64,000 bases of DNA from Bettongia penicillata ogilbyi (lineage: Eukaryota > Chordata > Mammalia > Diprotodontia > Potoroidae), in NCBI GenBank assembly GCA_023548195.1, contig JAJHZJ010000252.1, positions 317,501 to 381,500 on the forward strand, written 5' to 3'. Positions 1-11,876 of the stretch are shown here, in pieces (the first letter of the stretch is position 1; each line of letters opens with the position of its first letter). The notes under the pieces are model-generated. The model did not search any database. It had not been told where the DNA came from and saw nothing but the letters and a program-made list of their open reading frames with translations. Position numbers and translations under genes: made by a program.

Positions 1-779
1 AATACTTCTGGCAATAATAAAGAACTTGGAACTTACTTCTCATTAATAGAAGTAAGATTATATCAGATTTGGGAAAATTTCATAATTTCATTGATACCTT
101 AATTTTAAATTACTGGCTTAATTTGGAATACAATGATATTGATTCAGGGTCTTGAAATATTGAGTTTGTGAAGTGAAGCATTGTTATAACATTGTAAGAA
201 AACCAATGGTAGACCTAAAAGATATTAGGATGCTACATCCATGCCCACTCTCTGTTCCTCTACCCAAGTGGATGATTCGAATGAGATGCATTCCTGTTGA
301 ACCTGCCTCTAATATGAAGGGTTTTCTCATATTCTTTGGTTTATTAAACCCCCTTCCTGGAATCCAAGATACAAATTTGTGGGTGTCAGGTTATTGTTCA
401 CATCCTCAATAAAGGTAGTAGAAAAATACTCAACATATAATATAAATCAGGAATAGGACAGGTAATTTATTTCCACACACATACATACATACATCCTAAA
501 CATAAAACATTCATCATATGCATTAACAGAATAACTTAAAATAGGAGTCAGTAACAACTCACAATAACTATTGCACTCTATTGGGAGGCTGGTAGTTAAA
601 AATCTCAACAGAAAATAACAGTAGTTTGAGGGATTGTGGATGAGGCATTTTACATTATACTTTGGCATTGCACCATCTAAACATCTCCTGAAACATGTCT
701 GCTCATAGAATAGCCAGACTTAGGCCATACCTCTTGTCTTTGACTGTCCTCTCTAAGATTACTGAAGTAGATGCCAGAA
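1..779. other. AT-rich unique sequence, no gene seen
   Basis: No coding region or recognisable repeat could be supported, apart from a short (CATA)n run near 478-494. The open frames on both strands are under 80 codons and show no family motif. Confidence 0.6.
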
Positions 780-1020
780 GGGCAGCTAGGTGGTATGGTG
801 GGTAGAGCACTGGTGCTGGAAGTTAGGAAGACTCATCTTCCTGAGTGAAAAATCTGACCTCAGACACTTAATAGCTGTGTGACCCTATGCAAGTCACTTC
901 ACCCTGTTTGCCTCAGTTTCCTCATCTGTAAAATGAACTGGAGAAAGACATGCCAAAGCACTCCAATAGCTTTGCCAAGATACTGGGTGATGAAGAGTCT
1001 GAAATAACTGAACAAATAAA
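780..1020 (+). mobile_element. SINE, MAR1-like (tRNA head, RTE/BovB-like tail)
   Basis: The copy begins with the SINE head GGCAGCTAGGTGG, has a tRNA-derived region with the 'agctgtgtgaccctatgcaa' block, then the CORE-like 'cctcagtttcctcatctgta' block. It ends with a tail related to BovB/RTE LINE 3' ends ('ctggagaaagacatgcc', 'gaagagtctgaaataactga'). SINEs of this build are abundant in marsupials and use an RTE-type LINE for mobilisation. The copy looks nearly full length but is diverged. Confidence 0.85.
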
Positions 1021-2150
1021 TTCACACCGTGCAGGTATAATGGGAAGAAGGTTTAGCAATCTGTTTAGAGATTCCCTCCTGCGGGAAGTTGAAACCAAAG
1101 GAAGAGGGGGAAGATTCTGTAGAAGCCTGTAGAAAATGGAACCCATCAGAGAAGAAAGAGAATTGTGCTTATTGTTTGTGAACTATTTGCCTCTTTATGA
1201 GTTTTCTGCATTTGTTTATGAGTTTCCATGTGTCATTTTTGCTTTCTACATTTTCTGTGGAGTGAAATAAAGGCTGCCCTGCACCAGATACCATTGCTAA
1301 CTTGAGTACTTGTATGAGAACTTTGGGAAGTGGTTACCCACTTCCTTGGAAAGGTAAATATAAAGTACATTTAGATCTCCTAGAGCAAATTCTTGGTGGA
1401 AGCAGCAAGAGCCAAAGGTAGCACCCCAAACTGGACACATTCCGCCCGAGTTCAAAGCTTAAGAGCCCTAAGTCATGGTTTATAGTTTTTAAATGTACAC
1501 TGTTGTTATGGTCTACTTGTTTTGTCCAAATAGAAATAAAAGTGTTAGAAATTTGCCTGGTTGATAGGTCTAGGGTTCAAGTCAACTGAGGTATGCTTTT
1601 AATTCCAAAATATACCATATGGAGTTCAGTAATATGTAGGAACTTCAGAGTAGAGAGAGAAATGGACTAGAGGGTGATTGTTTCTATACATCAAATGAAA
1701 AAGGTTTAAGTTACAAATAAAAACTGTTCAATACTGATTAAAATAGCATCAAATAGTCCATAAAACATTATGTCTGTATCATAATATATGAAGTATTTCT
1801 ATAGTTTAGGCATTTGGGAACAAAGGATTATGGTTGAATTAAAAGTTAGACAAGGTAGTAGAGAAGGCCCAACCCATGACTTGTACTGTTCTAGGGTTAG
1901 AAATTAAGGAGAGAAATTAAGGAGGGAAGTAGCCCACAAGCAGACCAATTAAGCAGAATGAATTCTAGGATACAAAGATACACCATTAGGATTCCAGTAT
2001 CCTTATCAGGTGCCATCTGATTTGACCTCTTATAGATGGGAGCCTAGGAAAGATAGATCACATACTATTCTTTCTTACCTCCCCTCTAACCCCAAGTTAC
2101 TATATCCTAAAAGGATTTAAGTATATCTTCCAAGCCAGAGAAATAGGATT
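1021..2150. other. unique sequence, no gene seen
   Basis: AT-rich DNA with no long open frame and no repeat I can name. Confidence 0.5.
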
Positions 2151-2154
2151 ATTA

Positions 2155-2735
2155 TTTTAATTCTATTTTATTTCAACTTTTTTTTTAGTTTTAATTTTAA
2201 ATTCTCTCTGTCCTCTTTCCTCCTCCCCTCCCCATTGTGAAAGCAAGAAAAATAAAACCCATTAACAATATGCATAGCCATGAGAAACAAATTCTCACAT
2301 TAGTCATATCGCACCACCCCCCCAAAAAAAGATAAAAAAAAGAAAGAGAAAAATTATCCTTCGATTTGTACACTGAGTCCATCATCTCTGTCTGGAATAG
2401 GATAGCATGTTTTATTATGAGACCTTTGGAATTATAGTCGGTTATTGTGTTAATTACAGTTTCTAAGTTTTTCAGTCGATTATCTTCACAATATTGCTCT
2501 TATTGAATAAATTATTTTCCTGGTTCTGCTTACTTTACTTTGTATCAATTCATACAAGTCTTTCCAGGTTTTTCTGAAACCATCCCCTTCATTTCTTACA
2601 GTACAATTCCCACTATTCCATCACATTCCCATAAATAACTTTTTCAGCCATTGCCCAGTTGATGGGTATCCCGTGTTTCCAATTCTTTGCCACAAAAACA
2701 GCTGCTAAAAATATTTTTGTGCATGTGGAGAACTT
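2155..2735 (-). mobile_element. L1 3' end, 5'-truncated, antisense
   Basis: On the minus strand the segment opens with the conserved C-terminal part of L1 ORF2: a diverged match to 'TKIFIAALFVVAKNWK' near 2680-2735, followed by the 'cattccccagttgatggg'-type block. It runs through the L1 3'UTR into an A-rich tail near 2155-2190. The frame is broken by many stops, so this is an old dead copy. No TSD was identified. Confidence 0.8.
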
Positions 2736-2889
2736 TTATTTTAACAACTATACTCACTCCCCATAAAATTTTCCACCCACCTGCAGAAGCCTGAAATTCC
2801 TTCTTTTTCATTCCCTGATTTTATGGAAAGAATATTCAAGATGTTTTAGCTGAGAAACTAAAATGAACTTCTGCATTTTACCATCACAT

Positions 2890-3060
2890 ATGACCTATGT
2901 GGTGTAGAATGTTTGAATCCTAGCTCCAGACCTCTGGGCCCTGAGCAACTACTTTCTCTTTATTGATCCTTAGTCCACTTTATGCAAAACACTGGGGTAG
3001 ATGGACTGCATGGTGTCTGAAGTCTAAATCCTAGGACTCTGTAAAAATTCAATGCGTAAT
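2890..3060 (+). repeat. MIR-like CORE-SINE fragment
   Basis: A diverged MIR-type pattern: 'tttgaatcctagctcc' (B-box-like), then a 'ttagtccactttatgcaaa' region and 'gactctgtaaaa' at the end. Assignment is by eye and the boundaries are soft. Confidence 0.45.
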
Positions 3061-3099
3061 TAAGAGAACACTTTTAGGGGAATGTTTGTGATTGTAACT

Positions 3100-3240
3100 C
3101 AATTCAGTTCAATTCAATAAACATTTATTAAGGTCCTACTCTCTGCAACGCGTTGTGCTAAGCACTAAGAAAATAAAGATAAAAAAAAAAACCTGCCTTA
3201 CAGTGGATTACGCTCTTACTCTACATTATCTGACCCTGCA
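3100..3240 (+). repeat. old mammalian interspersed repeat ('cattTATTAAG..CCTACT' type)
   Basis: Carries the block 'aacatttattaaggtccta', then 'ttgtgctaagcactaag', which recurs in this window near 31140, 46340, 46990, 54320 and 58750. It is a widespread old mammalian repeat that I cannot assign to one named family. An A-rich run interrupts it at 3181-3192. Confidence 0.5.
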
Positions 3241-3564
3241 AGTATAAGTAAATATCCATACAGGAGAGTATTTTTTAGCTGACATGGGACTTGAGAGTAC
3301 AAAGAGGGTGAAGGGGAGGAAAGGAATGGGGAAAAGTACAGAAAGAGAAGAATGCAAAAGTAGGAGATCCACTTGGAAGACTTCATCATTTTTAATGTTG
3401 ACTGCACAGGGACAGACAAAAGCTGTGCAGAGTGATATTTTTGTCCAGCAGCTGCAAATGCACATTTGTATTCTCAATATTCCTTATTCAGGGAACAACT
3501 AATACAGCACCTTATACCTAGTAGGCAGTGAACATTTATTTTGTATGATTTTCTGTTTCTTATT

Positions 3565-3814
3565 GTGGTGTTGTTTAGCTATTTCCGTCATGCCCAACTT
3601 TTCATGACCCCATTTGGGGTTTTCTTGGCAGATACTGGAGTGGCTTTGACATTTCCTTCTCTAGCTTATTTTACAGATGAGGAAACTGAGGCAAAGAGGG
3701 TTAAGTGACCTGCACAGGGTCCCACAGCTGGTAAGTATCTCAGATCAGATTTGAACTCAGAAAGATGACTCCTGGCTAGGCACTGTATCCACTGAACCAC
3801 TTAGCTATCCTTCT
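3565..3814 (-). mobile_element. SINE, MAR1-like, antisense
   Basis: The reverse complement gives the full MAR1 architecture. The tRNA head is at 3780-3814 on the plus strand, with the 'gtgacctgcacagggt' block in the middle. The RTE/BovB-like tail 'ccccatttggggttttcttg' and 'actggagtggctttgacatt' lies at 3609-3652. Nearly full length. Confidence 0.87.
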
Positions 3815-3847
3815 TATTGTTTTAAGTTTGATCAAAACTCATTTCAT

Positions 3848-3965
3848 TTAGGTGACAGCTTAGTGTATAAAGAGGTGGTTTTCAAATTAAGAAGACCTAG
3901 GTTAAAGACAGAGCTCTGAACTGTGTGACAGTGGGCAAGTCACTTAATTTTCTAGTATCCCAGAC
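3848..3965 (+). repeat. tRNA-derived SINE fragment
   Basis: Contains 'acagcttagtgtataaagag', a diverged B box near 'cctaggttaaagac' and 'gtgacagtgggcaagtcact', the usual order in a plus-strand MIR/MON1-type SINE. The 3' end is missing or too diverged to see. Confidence 0.6.
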
Positions 3966-5381
3966 AACTTTTTAAGACTTCAAGTTTTCAAGTTGCAGAA
4001 AAGTCAATGTGAATTGGTTGAGAGTTTTTTCACTTGTATACCATACCAGTGAAATTACAGGTTAATCTAAAGAAGCTTCATTCCCACAACATTTACCAAC
4101 GAAGATATCACTGTATTTCCTATACATTCCATTTTATGAGCTAAAATGACTATGAATAATCCAGAAATTGCTAAATTGTGGTTTGATTTCCACTGTTGGA
4201 GATAGACCCATAATACAGTAGAATTTTAAGGAAGTTTGGGATCATGGAATTTTTTAAAAGGCATAAATATTTGCTAAGAAACAGTGACCATGTTTACATG
4301 AGGCCAAAACAGCTGATTAGAAAAGGAAAAATGAAGTCAGTTCAAAGATCATTTTCCCTACATAATGCCAAACCATTTTAACCAATGACATTCACAGAAC
4401 TGAATGAGTCAAGCATTTGTTTTTCAGCCCCCAGAACAGTCCAACAATGACACTAGTAAGATGATTATGAGTTTTTGGAAAATTTCAAAATTCTGCCAAT
4501 CTAAAACCAAGCTTAATTTAAGTGAAAGTTGTTTTTCTTTGCGAACAGCCTATTGTTGGCATATATAAACCACCTTATAAAGAACTACTTCCTTCAAAAC
4601 TAGAAGGCCTAAGATATATTTAGCTTTATTATAAAAGAAAACATTATAGTGAAAAAAATGTTTCAAAGATTTTTCTTAAGCTTCATTTTTTTAGCCAATA
4701 ATTAATTTTTCTATTGAAAATACATTTTTAAAATGCATTCTATTTTAAGATATCCCAGAGTTTGTCATCAAAGATGTTGTCTCTGTGTTTGGGAGGGACA
4801 TGAAATGAAGTGTGGAAACAAGTAGAAAGTGAAAAGAGAATGGAAAATTAACTTTCTATAAACTACTTTTTTCCTGGATTTAAATATTTAGGAATTCTTC
4901 AGCCAAAAAAGGTATTATTTTTATTCCACTGAATATGTTTTTCATTCAACAGTTCTCTTCATTAGTGGCCAAATATGCTGGGACTTTTTTAAAAAATTCT
5001 TTTCTATTGGTATATAATTTTTAGGTGTCTGAGGCTTCAATTCTGTTTTTCTGACATGGACTTTCACTATGAAATTTGCTATGTGGTTATATAAGAGATT
5101 ACATATAGGCACCATACTGACCTTTCAGGTTATTAAAAACATCTTTGTTTCTCCTTTGGATTGAGGATACAGCCCAGAATTTTAGGAGCCAGATTAAACT
5201 TTCAATGTTCAAGAAAAGAAAAAAAAAATCAGCTTGTTCCTATGAGGTATTGGTTCCTAATCTTAGGCCAAAAACCAGATTAGAATCACCAGAGGTCTAC
5301 AGAAGGGTCTTGAAGGAGCCTTCAGAAACACTTAAAGAAATACAGAATATATTTGGTTAAAATAATTCCCTGGTTATTTTC
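3966..5381. other. unique AT-rich sequence, no gene seen
   Basis: No repeat or coding feature recognised. A 71-codon open frame at 5145-5360 has no recognisable domain and is not called as a gene. Confidence 0.5.
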
Positions 5382-5382
5382 A

Positions 5383-5622
5383 TTGTTATTGTTTAGTCAT
5401 GTCAGACTTTTCATAACCCTATCTGGGGTTTTCTTGGCAGAGATACTGGAGTGGTTTCTCCATTTCCTTCTCCATCGCATTTTATAGATGAGAAAACTGA
5501 GGCAACCAGGATTAAGTGGTTTAGCCAGGGTCACACAGCTAGTAGTGTCTGAGGCCAGATCTGAAATCAGAAAGATGAGTCCCTGACCAGGCACTTCATC
5601 CGCTACACTACTAGTTGCCCTC
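5383..5622 (-). mobile_element. SINE, MAR1-like, antisense
   Basis: Same architecture as the copy at 3565: an RTE/BovB-like tail at 5395-5480 ('tctggggttttcttggcaga', 'tccatttccttctccat'), the CORE block, then the antisense tRNA head ending near 'actagttgccct'. Nearly full length. Confidence 0.88.
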
Positions 5623-5700
5623 TCTGGGTTATATACAGACCAAAGAGAAGCCCTGAAGGCCACCAGCATAACCCCTTCCCAGTTCAGAGGTGTAAAGGAG

Positions 5701-5934
5701 CCAGTTCTGACTGGTCCACATGAGCTGTTTGTAAAATTGACAATGTAAGAATCTTCACACTGCTGGAAATCCACAAACGCTGCAGATCGGGGCATGATTT
5801 ATTGTTTTGTTGATGGACTAGACTTAGAAAGTGATGGGAAAAATGTGAATAATGCAGAGTAGAACTGAAAATGTGCGATTCTTTGGAGGGCCAGTTGTTA
5901 AACATTTATCAACATATGACTCCTTCCTCGCATT
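5701..5934 (+). repeat. unassigned repeat family X, copy A (MITE-like)
   Basis: Shares an ordered series of blocks with segments at 30457-30693, 35255-35492 and 42000-42160. The blocks are 'ttattgttttgttgatggac', 'agacttagaaagtgatggga', 'aatgtgaataatgcag' and a terminal 'aacatttatcaacatatgac'. The best copies are about 237 bp with CAG..CTG-type ends, suggesting a non-autonomous DNA transposon. I do not recognise the family by name. Confidence 0.6.
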
Positions 5935-6149
5935 ATTTCCTCGCCTTTCTAGGAAATAGAGACCAAGCCCAAATTTGAGTATGTGTAATAAGAGATGAGA
6001 AATCCAAGGGGCTCAAAGGGGGATTTATACTGCTTCTAGCAGGGACTGATACTATCTACCACTTTGAACTGCTTCTGAAGTCATCAGCGCAGGAAAATTT
6101 GAATGTACACAATAGGGAAGAAGAATAAAATACACTTCTACAGTTCCCC

Positions 6150-6290
6150 AAAGATTATATTTGTGTGTGGCTGGTCAAGTCAATCGGGGTTTCATCTTCT
6201 TCATGTGTAAAATGAGGGAATTGGATGAGGTGACTTCTCAGGATCCTTCCTGTTCCAAATTGATGGTCCAATAGTCCTACTTAATACCAT
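6150..6290 (+). repeat. SINE fragment (MIR/MON1-like 3' part)
   Basis: Contains 'tcaagtcaatcggggtttca', then 'tgtaaaatgagggaattgga' and 'ctcaggatccttcctgttcc', the usual 3' portion of a plus-strand MON1/MIR3-like SINE. The 5' head is not visible. Confidence 0.55.
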
Positions 6291-6349
6291 AATAAAATTT
6301 CTAAACATAATCTCATGCCTGGAGTTTGTGGACCTCCATTTGTATCACA

Positions 6350-6410
6350 GAAGATGGAGGAGAAAGAAGAGTAGCAGGAGGAGGAAGAGGAGGAGGAGGA
6401 GGAGGATAAC
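6350..6410. repeat. purine-rich (GGA)n tract
   Basis: An uninterrupted run of purines built mostly from AGG and AGA units, with only occasional pyrimidines at its left end. Confidence 0.85.
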
Positions 6411-6424
6411 AGTAGTCAGAATTT

Positions 6425-6672
6425 ATATGGCATATTATATATATATATTATGTCCTTTGAGTCTCACAATAACCCTGTGAGGTAAGTGCTATTATTATCT
6501 CTGTTTCAACAGATTAGGAAATAGGATCAGATAAATTAATTTGACCATGGTCCAGCTGGTAACTGGTGTTACCGTGCTATGTTACATGGCAACTGTGTTA
6601 GACAGGATTTGAATTCAGGTTTTACTGACTCTTAAGCCCAGTGCTCTATCCACTATATCACATAGCTGCCTA
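6425..6672 (-). mobile_element. MIR/MON1-like SINE, antisense
   Basis: The order on the plus strand is 'tctcacaataaccctgtgag', 'gtaagtgctattattatct', a diverged 'gaggaaactgagg' block, 'ggatttgaattcaggtttta' (antisense B box), then 'gtgctctatccactatatca' and 'catagctgcc' (antisense head). A (TA)n run sits at the 5' edge. Confidence 0.75.
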
Positions 6673-6718
6673 TTAATCATAGAGGTCAAATCACAAAATA
6701 CCCTCCACCAATCTCAAT

Positions 6719-6793
6719 CTCTCTGTCTCTCTGTCTGTGTGTGTGTGTGTCTCTCTCTCCATGTCTCTCTCTCTCTCTGTCTCTCTGTCTGTA

Positions 6794-6859
<66 letters not shown>

Positions 6860-6860
6860 G
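6719..6860. repeat. (CT)n/(GT)n microsatellite
   Basis: Compound pyrimidine-rich repeat of CTCTGT and CT units with a (GT) run at 6736-6750. It produces spurious Ser/Leu- or Arg/Glu-rich open frames on both strands. Confidence 0.95.
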
Positions 6861-7399
6861 ATATGTCTCTCTTCTCTGTCTTTCTACTGAAATCTTACTC
6901 ACCTACTCAGCTTAAATGTCCTCATAAACAGTTTCTTTACCAGTAATTATTTCCTGATCAAATAACCCTTCAATCCTTGGATGCCACAGAGATTTGAATA
7001 GCATTTTTTCTTATGTATTTTTCATGGATCATTCTATATTAGTTATGAATGTACTATATTGCATTATTAACTCTGCTGGGGCATGCGTCTTCCCTCATCC
7101 CCACACTGCACTCCTCATAGTCTTCCCAAAATACATGCAGGATGCTTGACTGTGTATTTGGCTCGGATGAGATGGGAGTCACCAACTTTTTTGCGTCTTA
7201 GTGGTATAGAAAATAGTGGGACAGAAAATCACCAGACTTTACTATCCACCCGCTTCTGCTCTTTCCAGTCCCTTGTATTTTCATCTGACCAACTAATGCA
7301 TCCATAGAGTCTGCTGGGGTTTGCCATCCACCTAGTCACTAATCCCTAAGGACTTTCCTTCTTTCTAGTCACCCTGAAACTAAACTCTTTTATCTAGTC

Positions 7400-7592
7400 T
7401 CCCCAACATAGAATGTTATTTCCTTGAGAAGGAACTGTATCAGGGATTGGAATAATGTTTGACATATAATGAGAACAAAATAATGCTTTTTAAAAATTTA
7501 CTCTTTATTTATTTATCTATATCTCCCTGATGTTTAGCACAGTGCTCTCCACATAGGAGGTACTTAGTAAATATTTATTGCGAGAAAGCCAA
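7400..7592 (+). mobile_element. L2-type LINE 3' end
   Basis: Contains the L2 3' end pattern: 'agaatgttatttccttgaga', then 'tgtttagcacagtgctctcc' and 'taggaggtacttagtaaata'. A second weak copy of the same block lies at 7450-7480, so this may be two overlapping fragments. Confidence 0.6.
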
Positions 7593-7654
7593 TAAAACTG
7601 ATGGTACGGAGACATTCAATTTATAACATCTTGAGTGGTTTCATTTGCTCTTCC

Positions 7655-7750
7655 CCACTTAAACCCAATTCCCGCACAAATCAAGACATCCGTCTAGTGA
7701 TGTCACTGGTCTTCTTCAAGAACCAAGGCTAAACTACAACAGCAACAATG
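7655..7750 (+). repeat. marsupial SINE 3' end (type B tail)
   Basis: Shows the block 'cacttaaacccaattccc', then 'gatgtcactggtcttcttca' and an A/C-rich 'caacagcaac' end. This matches the tail found at 46440, 47346, 47815, 61500 and 63862. The head is absent. Confidence 0.65.
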
Positions 7751-8344
7751 TTTTGGGGAATCATCAGTGGGAAAGGGAGAGTAGTCTTATAACAAGATTG
7801 AGTACCCTCCACCTCTCACATATCGGACTCTACATTCCTTACCACACATAATTTTGCCATCAATATAGGTGCTTTGCAAAATAAAGCACTACAATAAAAA
7901 CTAGGAAAATTGGGTGCCTATCTTTTGGAGATTGTCACACAAATGGTAGAACATGGATAGAATGGAGTATGATTGTTCCTTTAAAAATAAAGAATATGGA
8001 GAATTCAGAGCTCTACAAGAAAAATTAAATGAAAACAGGAAAATTATTAACATAATGATTACAATATTACAAATTAAGAAGACTGAAAGACAGTCAGATT
8101 CTAAGTAATTGAAATGATCTATCTTGCTCTAAGAGAACCATGGTGAAACGCACTTCCCTCCTCTGTAGTGATTACCTTGCAGAACATTGCATCTGCCATG
8201 GCACATGCTATCAGATGCTATTGCTGTCGCTATGACAATTGATTTTATTGTTACAAGGGAGTAGACAGCAGGAAATACGGTCACATAGGATAAAATAGAA
8301 ACTCCTCTCATTAGGTTCAAGGCCTTTCCCATCACAGTCCCGAT
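7751..8344. other. unique sequence, no gene seen
   Basis: No repeat or gene supported. Confidence 0.45.
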
Positions 8345-8775
8345 CTATCTTTTGAGAATTATTGTATATTGCTCCCTTTCTCGTAGTCTGTGACCAATCA
8401 AACTGCCTTTCGCTCTGCTCCTTTCTTGTGACACTCCCTCTCCCTTCTCCATGCCTTTCTCATGGGTCATCTCAAATGCCTGGAATTCTTACCTCCACCC
8501 CTGTTTAATGATTCAGTTTCTGCACTGTCTTTTACATGAAGCCTTTCCTGATCCCCATGGCTGCTAATGCCCTCCTTCCCAAACTACTTTGTATTTAACT
8601 ACTTTGTATGTATTTGTACTTATTCTCTTTATATTTATTCTGTATATACTTATACGTACTTTTTTTTTCCTCCTTTAGAAGGTAAGCTCTTTGAGAGTAA
8701 GGATTGTTTCATTCCATTTGCACTGGCCTAGCATATATTAGATGTTTAATCAATATTGATTGATTGATGTTTAAG
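8345..8775 (+). mobile_element. L2/CR1-clade LINE 3' end
   Basis: Reads like the C-terminal coding part and 3'UTR of an L2-type LINE. It has a CT-rich segment with 'catgcctttctcatgggtca' and 'gcctggaattcttacctcc', then 'tttacatgaagcctttcctg', and the terminal 'aaggtaagctctttgagagt'. The final 'ttgattgattgatg' is the usual short tandem end. The frame is not open. Confidence 0.72.
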
Positions 8776-9479
8776 AATGGTATCAATAAAACTTTTAAAA
8801 TAAAATAAAACTAATAAAGAATTCATTATATTACTTAACCACAATAGCTAACAATATATAACATATAAACCAATAAGTTTATTTATTCTATGTTTCTAGT
8901 TGATATTAGTACCATTATAAGCTTGCTTTCTTGGATCTATGTATGGAAATCCCTTATTGATCTAAATGTGATCTTGGGGATAAGGCATTTCCCATATGTT
9001 TATCAGGTAAATGAAAGCACAGTCTAATGAGGGTCATCTGTTAAAGTGCCAAAGTTGTGGTGAGGTATTTTTCATAGAAATCTTGGGTCACATATTCCAA
9101 ACAGAGAATAATGAACATAATTTAACATTTTCTTAAAATGATTAAGTATCATCAAAACAAACACCAGTTATTATACTCCATTGCAATACAATGATGTAAT
9201 GTAATGAGGGTCTATTGAGGCACAAAGGGCTGCTTGTACCCACCCTAAATTGTCTTGCAGTTTTAGTTTTTGTGTATAATTTTAAAGTCTACCTTTGCAT
9301 CCTTTGCTGTCACTTACCCTGTTATCACCAAGAAAGGATGACAATTTCCTCTCTTCAGCTACTGTTGACTTCTAATTTGTTGCTTCTTGGGTTCAATGTC
9401 TTGAGAAAGTAGACAAGGAAGTTGGCTAGATCTTTATATAAAATAGCAAATACTGGCCCCTGGGGGTCTCCTCTGGGTA
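8776..9479. other. unique AT-rich sequence, no gene seen
   Basis: No repeat or gene supported. Confidence 0.45.
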
Positions 9480-9655
9480 ACATACATGTACTTGGGGAGG
9501 ATGGCTCAAATCTTGGCTCAGAATTACTAGTTGTGTGTTCCTGGGCAATCCAAGTCACCACTTCTTAACCTCAGTTTCCTCATTTACAGAGCAGAAGTTA
9601 CACTATTTGTACAAGTTACTTCACAAGGTTATTGTGGGAAAGTATGAATCTTAAA
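9480..9655 (+). mobile_element. MIR-like CORE-SINE
   Basis: The order is 'tggctcaaatcttggctcag', 'actagttgtgtgttcctggg', 'cctcagtttcctcatttaca' and 'aaggttattgtgggaaagta', the MIR body from B box to 3' region. Confidence 0.75.
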
Positions 9656-9889
9656 CATTATAAAATTTGAGCTATTATCATTGTTCTGATTGAAGTTGTC
9701 ATTGATCTGATCTCCAGATAAATGGGCAGGACTGTAGAAGCATCTGCTGAAGAGACCCCAGAAGATACAGTCTGTGCCTGATTTGCTGATTTAGTCTATA
9801 TGTATTCTGCAATTAATTTTTTATAGCAACAGTTGAGACTTATTTAACCTGAGGAGACTTCTATTATGTATTCAGATTTGAAATGTTAA

Positions 9890-10290
9890 TAAAAGGATAG
9901 CATTCAGTTCATGTAACCAAAATGAAGACAGAATATGAGGAGTGCATGACAGAGGTTCAAATCCTCTACTGTTGAAGTTCAGGGAGAAATTCCAACAGAA
10001 ATGAGAAACAACTTGATAGAGGTGACATTTTAGGTGAAGATGGTGAAGAAGGGGGAGGGCATTTCTGATAGAAGGAACACCATAAATAAAGGCATAGAGG
10101 AAGAAATATGTTTGAAATTTAGTCATCCAACTGAGTTAGAGTATAAGACATATGGAGAGAGCAGAAAATGAGGTTGAAAAAATAAAAGTCAAATTTTGGA
10201 AGACCTTGAAAGTAGGCTAAGAAATCGAGATGTGATTGAAGAAACAACGGGAGCCTATGAAGATTGTGGAGCATGATCAGAGCTATGCTT
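9890..10290 (+). repeat. old mammal-wide non-coding repeat, fragment
   Basis: Contains a 'gaggtgacattttaggtgaa', 'ggagggcatttctgatag' and 'aaaggcatagaggaagaaat' series, then 'ggagcctatgaagattgtgg'. It resembles an ancient LINE-associated non-coding repeat also seen at 16215-17490 and 46985-48140. I cannot name the family with confidence. Confidence 0.45.
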
Positions 10291-10439
10291 TAATTAAAAT
10301 TCATTTCTTTAGAAAATGGTGATGATCTGGGGAAGTTTTAAGTTTACAGTAGGCCAGGTTGAAGATATTTTTTAATCAGGGAGGCATTTTGGCACCCCTT
10401 AAATTATACCACATACAGACTGGCTTCTCCATCAATGGC

Positions 10440-10720
10440 ATAGCACTGTTTCCACCATACTACAGTAAAGCAGCATAGTCCAAAAGAAAGAAGGCTCCTT
10501 GAGAATCAAAGAATCTGGGTTCAAATCATGGCTCTACCACACATACTGTTTGTGGGAACCTGGATAAGTGAGAGGACAGTGGATTTAGTGTCAGAAGAGA
10601 CCTTACAGGTCATCAATTCATCGCTTTCATTTTACATATAATTATATTGAGACTCAGATAGCTGAGGAGACCTGCCCAGAGTCTTACCTATGTCCACTTC
10701 AGCATTGTATGCTGCCTGCT
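10440..10720. repeat. two SINE fragments, head to head
   Basis: First a plus-strand MIR/MON1-type fragment (10460-10570, 'ctgggttcaaatcatggctc'). Then an antisense MON1-type fragment (10580-10720, 'gagaccttacaggtcatcaa', 'ttttacatataattatattg', 'cagagtcttacctatgtcc'). Confidence 0.55.
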
Positions 10721-11769
10721 TAAGCAATGATCCTAAACTGCTCTATCCTTAGCAATTAAAGACGAACCTAGATCAGTGCATAGAAATGCCTCATTTATCC
10801 AAATGTAATTATCAGGGAATGAGGTGCCCATTTTCCAAATAAATGGATTTCCCTTATCCCTATCTCTTTTTAACTGCCTAAACCTTTGCAAAATGTGAAC
10901 TCTTTCAGCTCTCAAGTGGGAGAAATGTAATAGAGAACTACGTGATTGATTGGGTTGCAGCTGTGTTTCTCTCATACGCATAACTTCTGCTGATTCTGCA
11001 AAATGTTTAACTAAGTAGAAGGGGCTCCTTGTAAGACATGAAAGATAGAAACCGCAAGTTGGGAGACAGAGACAAGAAGTATATACACCAACCATATTCG
11101 GCTTTGGGGGCCAGTTTAGCTTGAGAGAACCACAGTCTCAAAACTGAAACAGACCTAAAAGATCATCTAAATGTACGTAGTCCCTGGTTAATAGCTGGTA
11201 GCATTACCAGGGAAACTCTGGAAGCTCAAAGTATCTATGGTAACTGAGCAGACTTTTATGCAGACTTCACAGGATCTCTGATGTTTGAACTTGGCACTGA
11301 GGACACTGGCATAAAGGATATCTTAGAATTCATCTTGACCAAAAATAGGGAGATGGAACGGAATCAGGGAGATGCACATGGCTCTCCTAGATGTTATACC
11401 CCAAACCCACCTGAATCCCCAGAATGCTCTACAGATTGCTGTTATAGATGTTAGACAGTGACAGCTAAGGGGATAGTATAAAGGCTGCCAGAAGCTCATG
11501 GGTAGGTCGATTGAGATTGAACTGCTGGGGAGCTGAACTCTTTGCTCTTTCACCCTACCCACTCGAAGGAGCTTAGCTCAAAACCCCTATCAACAGCCAG
11601 ATGAACTATGGGAAGATTACTTCCTATTTCCTTTCTGCCCAATGAGGAAAGAAGAAAAGGGAGAGAGAAAAGTACTTTGTCTTACTTGGGCTGCCAGCCA
11701 AAAGCAGCTGATATCTACACTTCCGTCTCTGTTACCCCTTTGTATTCTTAGATCTTTTCATCTAACTTA
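10721..11769. other. unique sequence, no gene seen
   Basis: Minus-strand frames of 120 codons (10733-11095) and 79 codons (11323-11562) show no recognisable domain. No splice or promoter signals were judged convincing. Confidence 0.45.
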
Positions 11770-11876
11770 CATAAAACATGGTGGCTACCCAAATTGACCT
11801 GGGCTAATGTATTTTATTTTCTGGTTCACAGTAGCACTACAAGGTGGAAAAAGTGGTTTTGCAGAGAAAGACACAC
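11770..11876 (+). repeat. left arm of a ~105-bp inverted repeat
   Basis: Matches the reverse complement of 12657-12763. Shared blocks include 'cataaaacatggtggct', 'atgtattttattttctgg', and 'aaaaagtggttttgc' followed by purine-rich DNA. Estimated identity by eye is near 70%. The arms are about 780 bp apart. Confidence 0.75.

Noticed and set aside
780..860. tRNA-like box sequences in SINE heads as possible tRNA genes
   Set aside because: They belong to SINE heads followed by SINE bodies; no complete tRNA cloverleaf could be drawn.
5397..5795. 132-codon minus-strand frame
   Set aside because: Runs across a MAR1-like SINE into repeat family X; a chance fusion of repeat sequence.
6714..6946. Overlapping open frames of 62 and 69 codons
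   Set aside because: Low-complexity (CT)n/(GT)n translation.
10733..11095. 120-codon minus-strand frame
   Set aside because: No motif and no context for a gene.
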